Shown: piece by piece, positions 30,011 through 40,349 of the stretch
How the letters are laid out: each line of letters opens with the position of its first letter
How positions within the stretch are numbered: position 1 is the first letter of the stretch
Source of the DNA: Marisediminitalea alba
GTDB taxonomy: Bacteria > Pseudomonadota > Gammaproteobacteria > Enterobacterales > Alteromonadaceae
Reading direction: 5' to 3'
DNA: 43,944 nt
NCBI RefSeq assembly: GCF_002993365.1
Contig: NZ_PVNP01000030.1
Span: 1 to 43,944, forward strand
Position numbers and translations under genes: made by a program
Notes under the pieces: generated by a model
Seen by the model: the letters and a program-made list of their open reading frames with translations, nothing else
What the model was told of the DNA's origin: nothing
Databases searched by the model: none

Positions 30011-32812
30011 ATGGCAAATTATAACGTAGCATTACGGGTTGGTTATAACGGCAAGGCGGTGAGCGCAGGTGCTGCGCGTAACGCTTCCGATATAAATCGC
30101 CTGCAACAAGCTACCTACACCCAAGGGCGTGCCAGCGCCACGGCTGCCGCCCAAAATACAGCGTTAGCGGGTAGCTATCGAGCGCTTGCTGGCGCTGTCA
30201 GCTTATATGCTGCAGGCGCGGCCGGTATTAACTTTATCCGCGCCGCATCCGATGCTGAGATGCTGCAACTGAGGCTGGAAAACCTGACTACCAGCGCCTC
30301 GCAAAATGCCGAAGCACAGCGGTATTTAGAGGAAGCAGCTGATCGTCTTAATGTGCGCTATTCAGTACTGGCAGACAGCTATACCCGCCTGTTAGTGCTG
30401 GAAAAGCAGCGTACCGTTACCGCGACGGAATCCCGCGAAATTCTGGAAGGCATGACCAACGTAGCCCGCACCTTGGGTGCGAGTAATGTGCAGGTTAGCC
30501 AGGCCATGTACGGTATGACCCAGGCATTTACCCAGGGCCGCGTACAGGCGCAGGAACTTAACCAGGTAGTGGAACCTCTGCCAGGCTTATTACAAGCCCT
30601 GGATAAAGCCGCTGGGGTTGCCAGTGGCGGCTTCCGTAAAATGGTGGTGGATGGTGAAGTCACCAGCCAGATGTTTAAGCGCACGTTAATTACCGCATTG
30701 CAGGACTATGAAGGCGCAGCGGAAAATGCCGCTAACACTATGTCTGCCGCGTTTAATGACTTCTTGTCGGAATACGATAATCTGGCCAAACGCCTATCGG
30801 CACCGATTAACTCGGCCATAGTGCCACTGGTGACCACAGCAACATCGGCCCTGGAGCTGCTCGGTGATAACGTTGATGTACTGGACGATTTAGCCGTAGC
30901 AGCGGGAGTTGTAGCCGCTGTGTATGCTGGACGTTTAACGGGTTCTATTGCGGACGCGATAGCCCGGAAGATGGAATTAGTTGCCGCATCCAATGCAGAA
31001 ATTGCGGCGAACCAACGCACTGCCGCCAGTACGCTCACGGCCGCTAACACCCAACTTCATTATGCACAGCAGCTGCAGCAAGGTGCTGTGCGCCAGTTGG
31101 CCGCTGCAAAAACCGATGCCACCAGGACGGCAGCGGTTAACAATCTGGCGGCTAGTAACGTGCGACTGGCAGCTGCTGAAAGAGCCGCTGCTACCGCAAC
31201 AACAACCTACGCAGCTGCTGCGAGTGCCGCCACAATTAGCACACGGGCGCTAACGGCTGCTAAGGCGATTCTCGGTGGGCCAGCTGGCATAGCAATGACT
31301 GCCGCTCTGGCACTTGGTTACTATGCAACGTCTGCAAACGATGCCTCTTTTGAAACTCAAGAGTTAACGCAGGACGTTACGGACCTCATTGCTAAATACA
31401 AAGAGCTTGATCAGACAGGTCGTAAATACGAAATCCTAAATATAACGTCACAGGAACAGAAGTTTCGTAAATCCCTGATAAGTGCGCAAGCCGAACTGAC
31501 AAAGCTCGAAGACCCCGTTAACCGCATTCTCAAAAAACGGATGTTTGGCGAAGGTGATCCAAACAAAGAACTGCAAGATACCGTTCGTATTAAAGAGTTG
31601 AAACTTCAAATTGAAGAGGCGGATAAGCAGCTTAATATTCTAGCGGAAACGAAATCGAAGTTATTCAACGCTACATTACCTGGGGAGTGGTTGCCTGTTG
31701 AAGAGGAGTCCAATGCGCCCGCTTCAGTAGATTACTCCAAACAAGTTTCTGACCTCGAAACCTTCCTGGATGGCCAGGAAGGCCGGATTAATGGCAGCTA
31801 TGTTAAACGCCAGCAAATGCTGGACAAAGCTTATGCTGAGGGCGGTGTAAGCCAGCAAAAATACAATGACCTCTCGACCCGGTTAGAGCTGCAGCGTGAT
31901 CAGGACATTGCAGAACTGCGTGAACGGGCAGCAGCTGAAGAAGCACGCCGCCAAAACGACATGTATAACGCAGAGCTTAATGCTATGCGGGTTGCACATG
32001 AGCAACAACTGGCTGAAATCCAGGGTTTCGAAGATCGCAAAGCTTTACTGCAATATCAGCTACAAAAAACCGCAGCAGACAAGCGTAATGAGCAATTAAT
32101 TCTTCAGGCAGAAGGTTTTGCCAACCAAAAGGAAAAAGACGACCACGCACGGGCAGAGGCATTGCTGCAGGCTGAAACGCGCCGTACTGGCGAAATGCAG
32201 CAACTGCTATTCAGTAAAAATGAATGGGAGCGTAAAAACGAGCTGGAAAAAACCGATGCGGTGTTAGCGATTGGTGAATATGGCTTCAAGCAGGCTGCAG
32301 GCCAAAGCAAGAAAGCTTTTGCCATGTACAAAGCTTTTAGTATTGCCAAGGCTGTTGTTAACACCTATGAAATGGCAACAGCATCTTATGCCGCATTAGC
32401 CCCAATTAATCCTGTTTTGGGTTTTGCGGCTGCAGCAGCTGCTGTTGCATACGGTTTAAACCAGGTCGCGACAATTAAAAACCAGCAATACAGTGCGGCT
32501 TATCATGGTGGTGTTGATTACGTAGCTAATGAGCAAACGGCATTAATACAGCGCGGCGAACGGGTGGTTAGCCCTCGCCAGAACGTTGGGCTCACTAAAG
32601 CCATTGACCGCATAAATGGTGGCGATGCGATGCGCGGTAACACGACTAACAACTTCCACTTTTCTCCAACCTTTGAAACCGATGGTAGCCCAGGCTCTAT
32701 GCAGCAAATCGAATCGCTTGCTGTGCGTTTATTTGCACAGTTTGAAACACAGCTTGCCCGCAAACTGAAATCCGGTACCGGCGAGTTTTACAATGCAGTG
32801 AGGGCCGCATAA
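30011..32812 (+). CDS. tape measure protein
   Basis: The longest helical tail gene (933 residues), directly after the chaperone frame. Residues about 55-75 are hydrophobic, and the region 110-200 (with RLNVRYSVLADSYTRLL and QVSQAMYGMTQAFTQGRVQAQEL) is characteristic of tape measure proteins. A long coiled coil fills the centre, and a second membrane-like segment lies near residues 790-815 (AYAALAPINPVLGFAAAA). It sets tail length and probably passes through the host membrane during DNA ejection. Confidence 0.92.
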   Translation: MANYNVALRVGYNGKAVSAGAARNASDINRLQQATYTQGRASATAAAQNTALAGSYRALAGAVSLYAAGAAGINFIRAASDAEMLQLRLENLTTSASQNAEAQRYLEEAADRLNVRYSVLADSYTRLLVLEKQRTVTATESREILEGMTNVARTLGASNVQVSQAMYGMTQAFTQGRVQAQELNQVVEPLPGLLQALDKAAGVASGGFRKMVVDGEVTSQMFKRTLITALQDYEGAAENAANTMSAAFNDFLSEYDNLAKRLSAPINSAIVPLVTTATSALELLGDNVDVLDDLAVAAGVVAAVYAGRLTGSIADAIARKMELVAASNAEIAANQRTAASTLTAANTQLHYAQQLQQGAVRQLAAAKTDATRTAAVNNLAASNVRLAAAERAAATATTTYAAAASAATISTRALTAAKAILGGPAGIAMTAALALGYYATSANDASFETQELTQDVTDLIAKYKELDQTGRKYEILNITSQEQKFRKSLISAQAELTKLEDPVNRILKKRMFGEGDPNKELQDTVRIKELKLQIEEADKQLNILAETKSKLFNATLPGEWLPVEEESNAPASVDYSKQVSDLETFLDGQEGRINGSYVKRQQMLDKAYAEGGVSQQKYNDLSTRLELQRDQDIAELRERAAAEEARRQNDMYNAELNAMRVAHEQQLAEIQGFEDRKALLQYQLQKTAADKRNEQLILQAEGFANQKEKDDHARAEALLQAETRRTGEMQQLLFSKNEWERKNELEKTDAVLAIGEYGFKQAAGQSKKAFAMYKAFSIAKAVVNTYEMATASYAALAPINPVLGFAAAAAAVAYGLNQVATIKNQQYSAAYHGGVDYVANEQTALIQRGERVVSPRQNVGLTKAIDRINGGDAMRGNTTNNFHFSPTFETDGSPGSMQQIESLAVRLFAQFETQLARKLKSGTGEFYNAVRAA

Positions 32813-33408
32813 TGATTTACGACCTATTTAGCGCCAAAGCCCCCGCTGATAGCCTGTTTTACATTAAGGCTGGCAGCTCGGTAGAGGACAACCCGTTTAA
32901 TCCCCGCGTTATCGTAGCCGAGGGCGACGAGTTCTGGGATGGCAAATTAACCTACCGTAACCTCTCCTATGAACAATCGGTTGCCATGCGTACGTTTATA
33001 AACAAGCTGCGTGGCCCGGTTGGCCAGTTTTGGTTTAAGGATTATGCGCATCAGCAAAGTAACGCCTGGGGCGGCAATCCGGTTGTGGACGGTAACAACC
33101 AGGACGGCACACTTTTAGGCGTTCGCAACCTCACACCCAACATCTTATTGCCGGAGGGCGATCGTTTTCAACTGGGGGATTTTCTGTACGAGCTAACCAG
33201 TGATATTGCGGTGGATAGCTCTGGCGAGGCTGAATTGGAGTTCCTGCCTGATATCCGGCTGATACCGTCTGATGGGGATGCACTCATCGTGAATGATCCT
33301 AAATGCAAGTGCATGCTCTACGGTGGGCAAACGCCACCACAGCCGTCTAGAGGTAAAGCCGTCTTAACTGATTACGAATTTACATTCCGGGAGAGTATTC
33401 GTGATTAG
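32812..33408 (+). CDS. distal tail or baseplate protein (198 aa)
   Basis: A beta-rich protein following the tape measure gene, with RNLSYEQSVAMRTFINKLRG in the first third and a CKCMLYGGQ segment near the end. By position and size it is the distal tail protein of the tip. Family label not certain. It starts in an overlap with the tape measure stop. Confidence 0.7.
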   Translation: MIYDLFSAKAPADSLFYIKAGSSVEDNPFNPRVIVAEGDEFWDGKLTYRNLSYEQSVAMRTFINKLRGPVGQFWFKDYAHQQSNAWGGNPVVDGNNQDGTLLGVRNLTPNILLPEGDRFQLGDFLYELTSDIAVDSSGEAELEFLPDIRLIPSDGDALIVNDPKCKCMLYGGQTPPQPSRGKAVLTDYEFTFRESIRD

Positions 33409-34006
33409 TAACCCTACTATCCTCAATGCCATGAATACTGATGTATCCAGACTGCTGTTTCTGGCTGATATCAACTGGCCTACTGGCCATGTGTACACAC
33501 ATTCCCGCGCTGGTGAAAAATACTGGGACAGCAGGAAATGGATTGGTGTAGGCCAGTTCGCCTCGATCGAGAACGCGTCCAGTGGCGTTCAGCTTGGCGA
33601 CATGAACATGACACTGCAGACGACTGACTTGGCGATCGTTAATGATGCCATTAAAGACAATGCCGTTGGCCGGGATGTAAAAATCTACCTGGCGTGTACG
33701 GACGAACACCGGCGTATTATCGCCGCTGAGCTTATCATTTATCGCTTTATAGGTCGGGTACCCGTTGAAACCGGCCCGGTAAATACAATTCAGCTTAACC
33801 TGGTAGGTGCACGCGCACGGTTTAAATCAGCCAAGAAACACCTACGCTATAGCGCTAAGAGCTGGCGCAGAGCATATCCTGACGATAGCTATTGTGATGA
33901 TGTAGAGGCACTTGCGAGTAGCCCATTAAATACTTATGACGGAAGCAATTCAGTAGGTAGAGGCGGTAGAGGTGATGGAAGCACCACCAATCGGAGGCAT
34001 CGTTAA
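33401..34006 (+). CDS. tail tip protein (BR0599/DUF2163-like)
   Basis: The protein has the pattern RLLFLADINWPTGHVYTHS near the start and FIGRVPVETG later, as in tail-tip proteins of B3/D3112-type phages. The start is GTG at 33401, overlapping the previous stop by eight bases. A structural role in the tip is likely; its C-terminal tail is Gly/Arg-rich. Confidence 0.72.
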   Translation: MISNPTILNAMNTDVSRLLFLADINWPTGHVYTHSRAGEKYWDSRKWIGVGQFASIENASSGVQLGDMNMTLQTTDLAIVNDAIKDNAVGRDVKIYLACTDEHRRIIAAELIIYRFIGRVPVETGPVNTIQLNLVGARARFKSAKKHLRYSAKSWRRAYPDDSYCDDVEALASSPLNTYDGSNSVGRGGRGDGSTTNRRHR

Positions 34007-34419
34007 TGAGACTGCCGGATTGGCTTGATTCCACTAATTCGTATCTGGAAACCTGCAGAACTAAACAGTTTGTTTGGGGAGAGCACGATTGCTGCTTATT
34101 TGCTGCAGAGGTAGCTAAGCGGATCACAGGGATTGACTACGCCCAGGATTTTCGTGGCCACTATAGCACCGAGAAAGGTGCTCTGCGGGCTATACGAAAA
34201 TATGGGGCTGGTAACCTGCCTGACACCGTTAATAAATACCTCGGTGAGCCGGTACCGCCACTACTACTGCGCCGTGGTGATGCTGCGCTAATGAAAGTAG
34301 ACGGTTTAATTGGCTATGCCATTGGCGTGTGTTGGGTTGGGGGCTTAGTTTATGTTGGTCAGAATGGGCTGGTATCCATGCCACTAAACTATGCCATATG
34401 CGGCTGGAGGGTTGGTTAA
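34006..34419 (+). CDS. NlpC/P60-like tail protein (DUF6950 type)
   Basis: The segment FVWGEHDCCLFAAEVAKRITG (residues about 22-42) has the Cys of an NlpC/P60-type papain-like fold, as in DUF6950 proteins before the J-like gene. It probably cuts peptidoglycan locally during infection or processes tail tip. It overlaps its neighbours by one base on each side. Confidence 0.8.
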   Translation: MRLPDWLDSTNSYLETCRTKQFVWGEHDCCLFAAEVAKRITGIDYAQDFRGHYSTEKGALRAIRKYGAGNLPDTVNKYLGEPVPPLLLRRGDAALMKVDGLIGYAIGVCWVGGLVYVGQNGLVSMPLNYAICGWRVG

Positions 34420-37400
34420 TGGGTACGGTCGCTATTGGCGCAGGGATTATTGCTGCCGTAGGCACAGCTGCTGTCATAACGGTATCAGGGGGAACACTAA
34501 TAGCAATCGGTGTTGCTACTGCGGCTGTAACCCAACTGGTTATCAAAGAATTAATGCCAGATGTGGCAACCAACGTTAAATCTAACCAGGATATGACTGT
34601 GGGTAAGCCAGTGCCCAGGATTGTGGTTGGTGAGACGGTGATTAGTGGTTCCATCATTAAATACGATAAACAGAAAATCGATAAGAAAGAATGGAATCTG
34701 TTTTACCTGGCATTAGTACCACACCCGTGCGAATCCGTGTTGCTTTATCAATTAGAAGGCAAGCGAACCTCGGCCATGCTTGGTGAAGGGTACTATATGG
34801 AGGCACGTCTGGGCGACCAAACCGGGCCTACAAGCCGTAGCCTGCAAACCATGACGAATGTAGACGGCACATTCATCGGTACTAACGCAACTGATGTGTA
34901 TTGCGAGTTCGTGGTTGATGGGGAAATCTGGCCGAACGGCATTCAGGATCTCAAGTTTAAAGTGCGCGGCATTCGCTGCTACGACCCCCGCAAGGATGAT
35001 ACGGCCGGTGGAAGTGGTACACATCGCATTAACGACGAGACTACGTGGGAGTGGACGGACAATGCGGCCCTGATTAACTTCTGGTGGAAGCGCTTCAACA
35101 ACTCGGTTAGTTATTCCGATGAGATGTTCGATATGGCCAATATTGCGTATGAGGCCAATATCTGTGACGAAGTGGTCACGTATACCGACAGTAATGGGGT
35201 TCAGCGGACTGAGAAACGTTATACCTGTAATGGCACATTCGACTCTACAGTTGGCCATGAAAGTATCGAGAGCGAGCTGCTAAAGAGCTGTGGCGGCCGC
35301 TGGATAGAAAACGCGGGCGGTGGGCAGTTCCGCCTGCAAGTAGCCGCGTATCGTGGTCCGGCCATATTTACCATTACTGAAGCGCACTTGGCCAGCCCGC
35401 CACGGCGAACACCTCATACCTCGCTGACCGATAAAATAAACACCATTAATGCCTCTATTGTGGACAAAAACCGCTTTTATCAGGATGCAGATATAACCCC
35501 GGTTGTATCGACAAATCTGATAGATAATCGGGACGAAGGCGTTGAATACGAAGACGATGAGCAGCTGCTATTTACCCAGACTGAAAGTATGGGCCAGCGC
35601 CTGATGGTGATTAAGCTGCTGCGTAATGCTGCTGGAGACAGCGCAGAGCTGGTATTAAAGCGCTGCTATGCCAATTTTGTTGCGGGCTCGGTTGTGTATT
35701 TAAACATGCCTGAGCACCTGCTGGTAGGTAACTATGAAATTGAAAAAAGCGACTTAAACAGCAGCAATGGCCAGGCTTCACTGACCATCAAAGAAACCAG
35801 TGCCGAAATGTATAATCAGGCGCAAACCCCGCCAGATTATGACGCGACGCCAAATTTCCAAATCGATAATACCTATGTTGATCCAGTAGAGACCCTGGCT
35901 TATACACCAACACCGGAGAGCAGCTTTAGACTGGGTGTATTAACCTGGGACCATCCTGCCTCAGAGAGCGTGGTGCGCTACGTTGTGACCATCGAGGACA
36001 ACGGTACCGTAGTCAGAAGTGGCGAAACCATAGAGCTTTACTACAACATCACGAACCTACCTGTGGGCAATTACACTGCATTGGTTTATGCCGTTAATAC
36101 GTTTGGCAAGCCCAGTGACGTTATTAGCCGGACATTTAGTACAGAGGTTCCGTCGACACCAACTGGCCAGATTGGTATTCAGGTTTTACCAGGGCGTGTG
36201 ATCATCACCGGGCCCACGCTGCCTAACAGTTCATCAACCTACGAGTGGAAATATTACTTTTCAGACAGTTTTGAAAACGCGTTTGAAGGTGGTTTAAATA
36301 AGGTTTTAACCGTTACTAACACGCCTTCAGATGGCACATTGTACGTTTGGTACCGGATTGTTGATGGTGACCTGATTGATCCGGGTTGGGTGCCTTTTGC
36401 TGTGCCTAATTTGGTGGGGATATCGGCAGATGAGGTAACGCCTGAACTCATAGCGGATATGATCCTGCCAGAGTCCACGTTTTCTATTAAAGATACGTTT
36501 GCCAGCATTGCTGCAGACCTCCAACAAGCGAGTAATGAGTACTCAGAAAACAGCGGCAACTATACGTTATTGGCCAGCTCAGTTGTCGAATTGAATGCAG
36601 ACCTGGGTTTAGTAAAGCTTGATATGCAAACCCTTACTAGCCAAATGTCTGCTTTCGATTCTGAAATAACACTAACCAACTTTTTAAATGCGGGCTTTGG
36701 TTATGAGGATGGTAACGGTAATTGGGTGGAAGGCGCAGCTTTTGTAAGGGCTTTTGATGAGAAAAGGATAGAACAACCTGGCGGCAACTATGTTTCAGTG
36801 TATGACTACTTTGAGCTGCTGGAGACCCGTACCGGCGATTTAGAAGGTTTGTACCAGTTCGGTATCGAAACCTATAACAGCTTCACCGGTATCGAAATTA
36901 AGAATGGCACCAGCAATGTCAGCTCTGTACGACTGTTCATGGATAACCTGGTGTTTGCGGGCAAGGATGGCAGCGTGGGTTATCAATACAGCGCTACGTT
37001 GAGTCGACATATCTGGTATGGCGCTAGAGTGTCGATTGGTACCAATGAAATGATTGTTGATGACTCAGAAAACCCATTCGGTCCTGATGGATTAAGCTAC
37101 TGGCGTGGCACTCCGATTTTGGATTTGGGTGAGCCGGATTTAGCCTTACTCACTAAGGCAAATGCGGATGAATGGAGAACGCCTGACGGTGAATGGTTCA
37201 GGAAAGGCGCAGCCACATTGGCTGGCCCTGGACTTAAAATTGTCGATAGTAATGGTGATCCGTTAGTCGAATATGACGCCGTGAACGATACTATCAAGAA
37301 TTACGGCACGTTCTATGCCGCCAATATCATTGGTGGTTTGTATGGCTCAATCAATAAGACGGTAACGCAACCCGCTAACGCCGTATCGACCACACACCAG

Positions 37401-37778
37401 GTCTTTTTAACGATCACTGCTACTGGGCAAATTGTCGGTGGAACGTTTGACCGTATCCTAAAATCTGAGCCGCTTAGACTTACTTGGATATCACCTAACA
37501 ACCTTGACACCGCCACATTTGTGATTGATGTATTGGTCGATGGCGTGGTTGTTGATAGCGCGAGTCAATCTGCATCAGCACCGGCAGGAGCTGATATGTC
37601 TGTCACCTTTAGCATGCCAGCGTTCCTGGTTATCGTGCCGGGTAAAACTACCGATACCAGCATTCAGTTCAGAATATCCAGCACTGCGGCCACCGCAGGC
37701 CCGACAACCATCACTGGCCAAGCCGATGGCGGCATCGTCAACCTTTCAGTATTTAAAACAGACGGGAGCTTGTCATGA
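34419..37778 (+). CDS. J-like tail tip / host-specificity protein
   Basis: A 1,119-residue protein: hydrophobic helix pair in the first 45 residues, J-type tip domains to about residue 500, a fibronectin type III module about 530-620 (YVVTIEDNGTVVRSGETIEL and YTALVYAVNTFGKP), then the DUF1983-like coiled segment (VELNADLGLVKLDMQTLTSQ) and a C-terminal domain. The start at 34419 overlaps the previous stop (TAATG). It forms the central tail fibre and attaches to host receptors or spikes. Confidence 0.87.
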   Translation: MGTVAIGAGIIAAVGTAAVITVSGGTLIAIGVATAAVTQLVIKELMPDVATNVKSNQDMTVGKPVPRIVVGETVISGSIIKYDKQKIDKKEWNLFYLALVPHPCESVLLYQLEGKRTSAMLGEGYYMEARLGDQTGPTSRSLQTMTNVDGTFIGTNATDVYCEFVVDGEIWPNGIQDLKFKVRGIRCYDPRKDDTAGGSGTHRINDETTWEWTDNAALINFWWKRFNNSVSYSDEMFDMANIAYEANICDEVVTYTDSNGVQRTEKRYTCNGTFDSTVGHESIESELLKSCGGRWIENAGGGQFRLQVAAYRGPAIFTITEAHLASPPRRTPHTSLTDKINTINASIVDKNRFYQDADITPVVSTNLIDNRDEGVEYEDDEQLLFTQTESMGQRLMVIKLLRNAAGDSAELVLKRCYANFVAGSVVYLNMPEHLLVGNYEIEKSDLNSSNGQASLTIKETSAEMYNQAQTPPDYDATPNFQIDNTYVDPVETLAYTPTPESSFRLGVLTWDHPASESVVRYVVTIEDNGTVVRSGETIELYYNITNLPVGNYTALVYAVNTFGKPSDVISRTFSTEVPSTPTGQIGIQVLPGRVIITGPTLPNSSSTYEWKYYFSDSFENAFEGGLNKVLTVTNTPSDGTLYVWYRIVDGDLIDPGWVPFAVPNLVGISADEVTPELIADMILPESTFSIKDTFASIAADLQQASNEYSENSGNYTLLASSVVELNADLGLVKLDMQTLTSQMSAFDSEITLTNFLNAGFGYEDGNGNWVEGAAFVRAFDEKRIEQPGGNYVSVYDYFELLETRTGDLEGLYQFGIETYNSFTGIEIKNGTSNVSSVRLFMDNLVFAGKDGSVGYQYSATLSRHIWYGARVSIGTNEMIVDDSENPFGPDGLSYWRGTPILDLGEPDLALLTKANADEWRTPDGEWFRKGAATLAGPGLKIVDSNGDPLVEYDAVNDTIKNYGTFYAANIIGGLYGSINKTVTQPANAVSTTHQVFLTITATGQIVGGTFDRILKSEPLRLTWISPNNLDTATFVIDVLVDGVVVDSASQSASAPAGADMSVTFSMPAFLVIVPGKTTDTSIQFRISSTAATAGPTTITGQADGGIVNLSVFKTDGSLS

Positions 37779-40162
37779 GCACCTACAAACTCTCAGATGT
37801 CACCGCATCTTATGGAAGCCAGGTCGTCCAAATAAACAATGCAGATTCAGTGCTAGGCGCACTAAAAGGCTCCTTAGTACAAATTGGTACACAACAGGCC
37901 GTGTTCCTTGATGCTGTAGATGTCGAAAATTCTCAATTTTCGCTTACATTCCCCTGGCCTTATCCCGATGCGGTCAATGTGGAGTGCACTATCGCGCCAA
38001 TATCGAATGTTATTGCATTAATGGATGTGTACGAAAAGGCCAAAACAACACTAGATTTATTATTGGCGCAAACAAATGTTACCCCGCCCACCAGGAAAGT
38101 GGCATCTGTCTCTGAAGCTATTTCAATGGTTAACAATGGCGATCTTTCAGATGGTGACGAGTTTTCCACCACCGCATACCGTGACGGATGGGCGGCTCAA
38201 ACTGAAGCGCCAAAGGGTGGAAATAGCTATCAGGTTAAAGAATCAACTAGTTCAGGGGCACGGCCCGCGCATGATGGCGGTGAAATCATCCATGTGGGCA
38301 GTACCGAGTTTTATTTGTTAGGGCTGTTCCCAACAGATCCTACACCACACCAATTTGGTGCATACGGCGATGGTGCCAACTTAGATACTGTTGCATTGCA
38401 AAATTGGTTAGCGTACAGCGTTAAAACCGGTGTAGGACATGTACCGAAGGGAGAGTTCCTGTATGACGCTGAGTTAGGTTTGATTGATAAGCCCGTGAGT
38501 ATTTATGGTGCCGGTAAAACACAGTCTTTATTCAAGGCACTTCCTACTTTTACTGGGTGGACAATAAGAATTAGAGAAACCGGCTTCGTTGTTTCTGGGT
38601 GGAACAAGGACCAGACAACATATGATTTTAACGGCGAAGTGAGTGGGGTTAATTTTTCTGAATTCGCGCTGTCGGGCAATAGAGGTAATGGCTCTTCTCA
38701 GGGTGGAATTCTGTTTTTAGACAGAAATGACAACGTTAATTTTAATTCGGTCTGGATCCATCATTTTTCAGCTGGCGGGTTAATCATAGGGGTTCGAGAT
38801 ATTCGGGCATCAGCCTATATACGAGAATCCGAATTCTATGATCTGCAGGTTCGTATGTGCGGTGATAGAAACAACCCAGCAATGATCTTATCGTCAGACG
38901 GTACTGGGGACGCAACCAATCAGGTTAACTTTTACGGATTGAAAGTGGTTTGGTCACACGGTGAAGGTCTGGTAATCATGAATGACAATACCAATATCGC
39001 ACTGCGCCGCGTTTATTTCTTTGGTTGTATGGTCCACGGCCAGGAAGGAAGCCTTCTTGAAGGCCGAAATCAAATCACAATCAAAGGGAGCGTTAACCTA
39101 GTTTCGTTTTACGGATTACGTATTAACGCAACGGAAATTAACTCGTATTCAATTAGCCTTGAGGGGCATAACGGCCTATACCCTACCGCCATTACTGCTG
39201 ATATCGACATTACAACCGGTTATGGCGGCGGCATTCAGGTATTGGGTGGTCGGAATCACCGTTTCAACGTGAAAGGTTTGTTTGTTGACGGCTCAGAACT
39301 CAGTATCGGCGTTGATGTTGATGGTCCGATAGAAATGCTGGGCGCAATTAAAGAAGACTGGGAAATCGTTGGTGATGAAATCGCGATTGGTAAATGGGTT
39401 AGTAGTTACCTCAGCGAACCTGGCCTACCGGCTCGATTCGACGTGATTGCCGTAGGCTTAGAATCGGCAGTACAGCCTGAAATCCACGCGTTTCGAGGGA
39501 ACCCGCACGCTAAACTGGCCTCGCCTGCTGGTTCCGTTATTTTAAACCGTACCGGTACACCAGATAAAAACTGTGACTCGATGTACTCGAAGGTGTCCGG
39601 TGATGGTAAATCTGGTTATTTCCCTGTTCAACTTTGCTTAGGTGGCACCACTGCAGAACGTCCTGTAGAGCCAACACTCGACCAGATATTTATAGATCAC
39701 ACATTAGGCTATGTCATTTATTGGGATGGTACAGAATGGCGACCAGCATTTAACCTGGGCGGGAGTGATTTACCAGACCTGACTATTGATGTGAACTCAT
39801 TAGATTCCATCGGCTATTCATTTGCTGCGGATGCATCCACAAACCTACCAGGTTCAGGTGGCTATTTCATTCACACCTGGGGGGCAAATGGTGAAGTTAA
39901 TAACTCAGTTCACTTTGCTGCCAGACAAGGGCCGGTAAATGAGGTTCACGTACAGACAATTGATGATGACACCCCAAATGGGTGGAGCCAATTACATCAT
40001 ACGGACAATCTGGTATTTGCACAAAATAACGGTACTTCATCGGTAGCCAATAACGGCACCACGTCGGGTGCCAATCTCAATCCGTCGAAATCAGGTAACT
40101 GGCGAAACGTTTCTGGCAACTCTCTTGCAGTGGGTGCGTATGGCCTGTGGATGCGGGTTTAA
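37775..40162 (+). CDS. tail spike / receptor-binding protein 1
   Basis: A 795-residue tail spike. The FGAYGDGANLDTVALQNWLA segment (about 195-214) is the start of a pectate-lyase-like beta helix, continuing to about residue 570 with many GxxF-type turns. The C-terminal part carries WDGTEWRP and other tail-fibre repeats. The central part is clearly related to the next large gene. Start overlaps the J-like stop in an ATGA junction. Likely binds or degrades a surface polysaccharide. Confidence 0.82.
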   Translation: MSTYKLSDVTASYGSQVVQINNADSVLGALKGSLVQIGTQQAVFLDAVDVENSQFSLTFPWPYPDAVNVECTIAPISNVIALMDVYEKAKTTLDLLLAQTNVTPPTRKVASVSEAISMVNNGDLSDGDEFSTTAYRDGWAAQTEAPKGGNSYQVKESTSSGARPAHDGGEIIHVGSTEFYLLGLFPTDPTPHQFGAYGDGANLDTVALQNWLAYSVKTGVGHVPKGEFLYDAELGLIDKPVSIYGAGKTQSLFKALPTFTGWTIRIRETGFVVSGWNKDQTTYDFNGEVSGVNFSEFALSGNRGNGSSQGGILFLDRNDNVNFNSVWIHHFSAGGLIIGVRDIRASAYIRESEFYDLQVRMCGDRNNPAMILSSDGTGDATNQVNFYGLKVVWSHGEGLVIMNDNTNIALRRVYFFGCMVHGQEGSLLEGRNQITIKGSVNLVSFYGLRINATEINSYSISLEGHNGLYPTAITADIDITTGYGGGIQVLGGRNHRFNVKGLFVDGSELSIGVDVDGPIEMLGAIKEDWEIVGDEIAIGKWVSSYLSEPGLPARFDVIAVGLESAVQPEIHAFRGNPHAKLASPAGSVILNRTGTPDKNCDSMYSKVSGDGKSGYFPVQLCLGGTTAERPVEPTLDQIFIDHTLGYVIYWDGTEWRPAFNLGGSDLPDLTIDVNSLDSIGYSFAADASTNLPGSGGYFIHTWGANGEVNNSVHFAARQGPVNEVHVQTIDDDTPNGWSQLHHTDNLVFAQNNGTSSVANNGTTSGANLNPSKSGNWRNVSGNSLAVGAYGLWMRV

Positions 40163-40195
40163 TCGTAGATAACTTTAATCACTATAGGTGGCGAA

Positions 40196-40348
40196 ATGAT
40201 AGTTAAAGATTTAGTTGAAAGCATTGTCCCCGACCTGGTGCCAGACTTGGGAGACAAGCCGGTCTTACGATTATTCCCGTTAATTATTACCGATGATGAG
40301 CGTGTAATTATAACTGATAATGAAAACATCCTAGTAGTGGAGAAATAA
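40196..40348 (+). CDS. small hypothetical protein between the tail spikes (50 aa)
   Basis: A 50-residue acidic frame (MIVKDLVESIVPDLVPDLGD at the start) fits exactly between the two spike genes: 33 bases after the first stop, one base before the next start region. AGGTGG lies three or four bases before its ATG. It might be a chaperone or spacer domain of the spikes; function unknown. Confidence 0.65.
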   Translation: MIVKDLVESIVPDLVPDLGDKPVLRLFPLIITDDERVIITDNENILVVEK

Positions 40349-40349
40349 T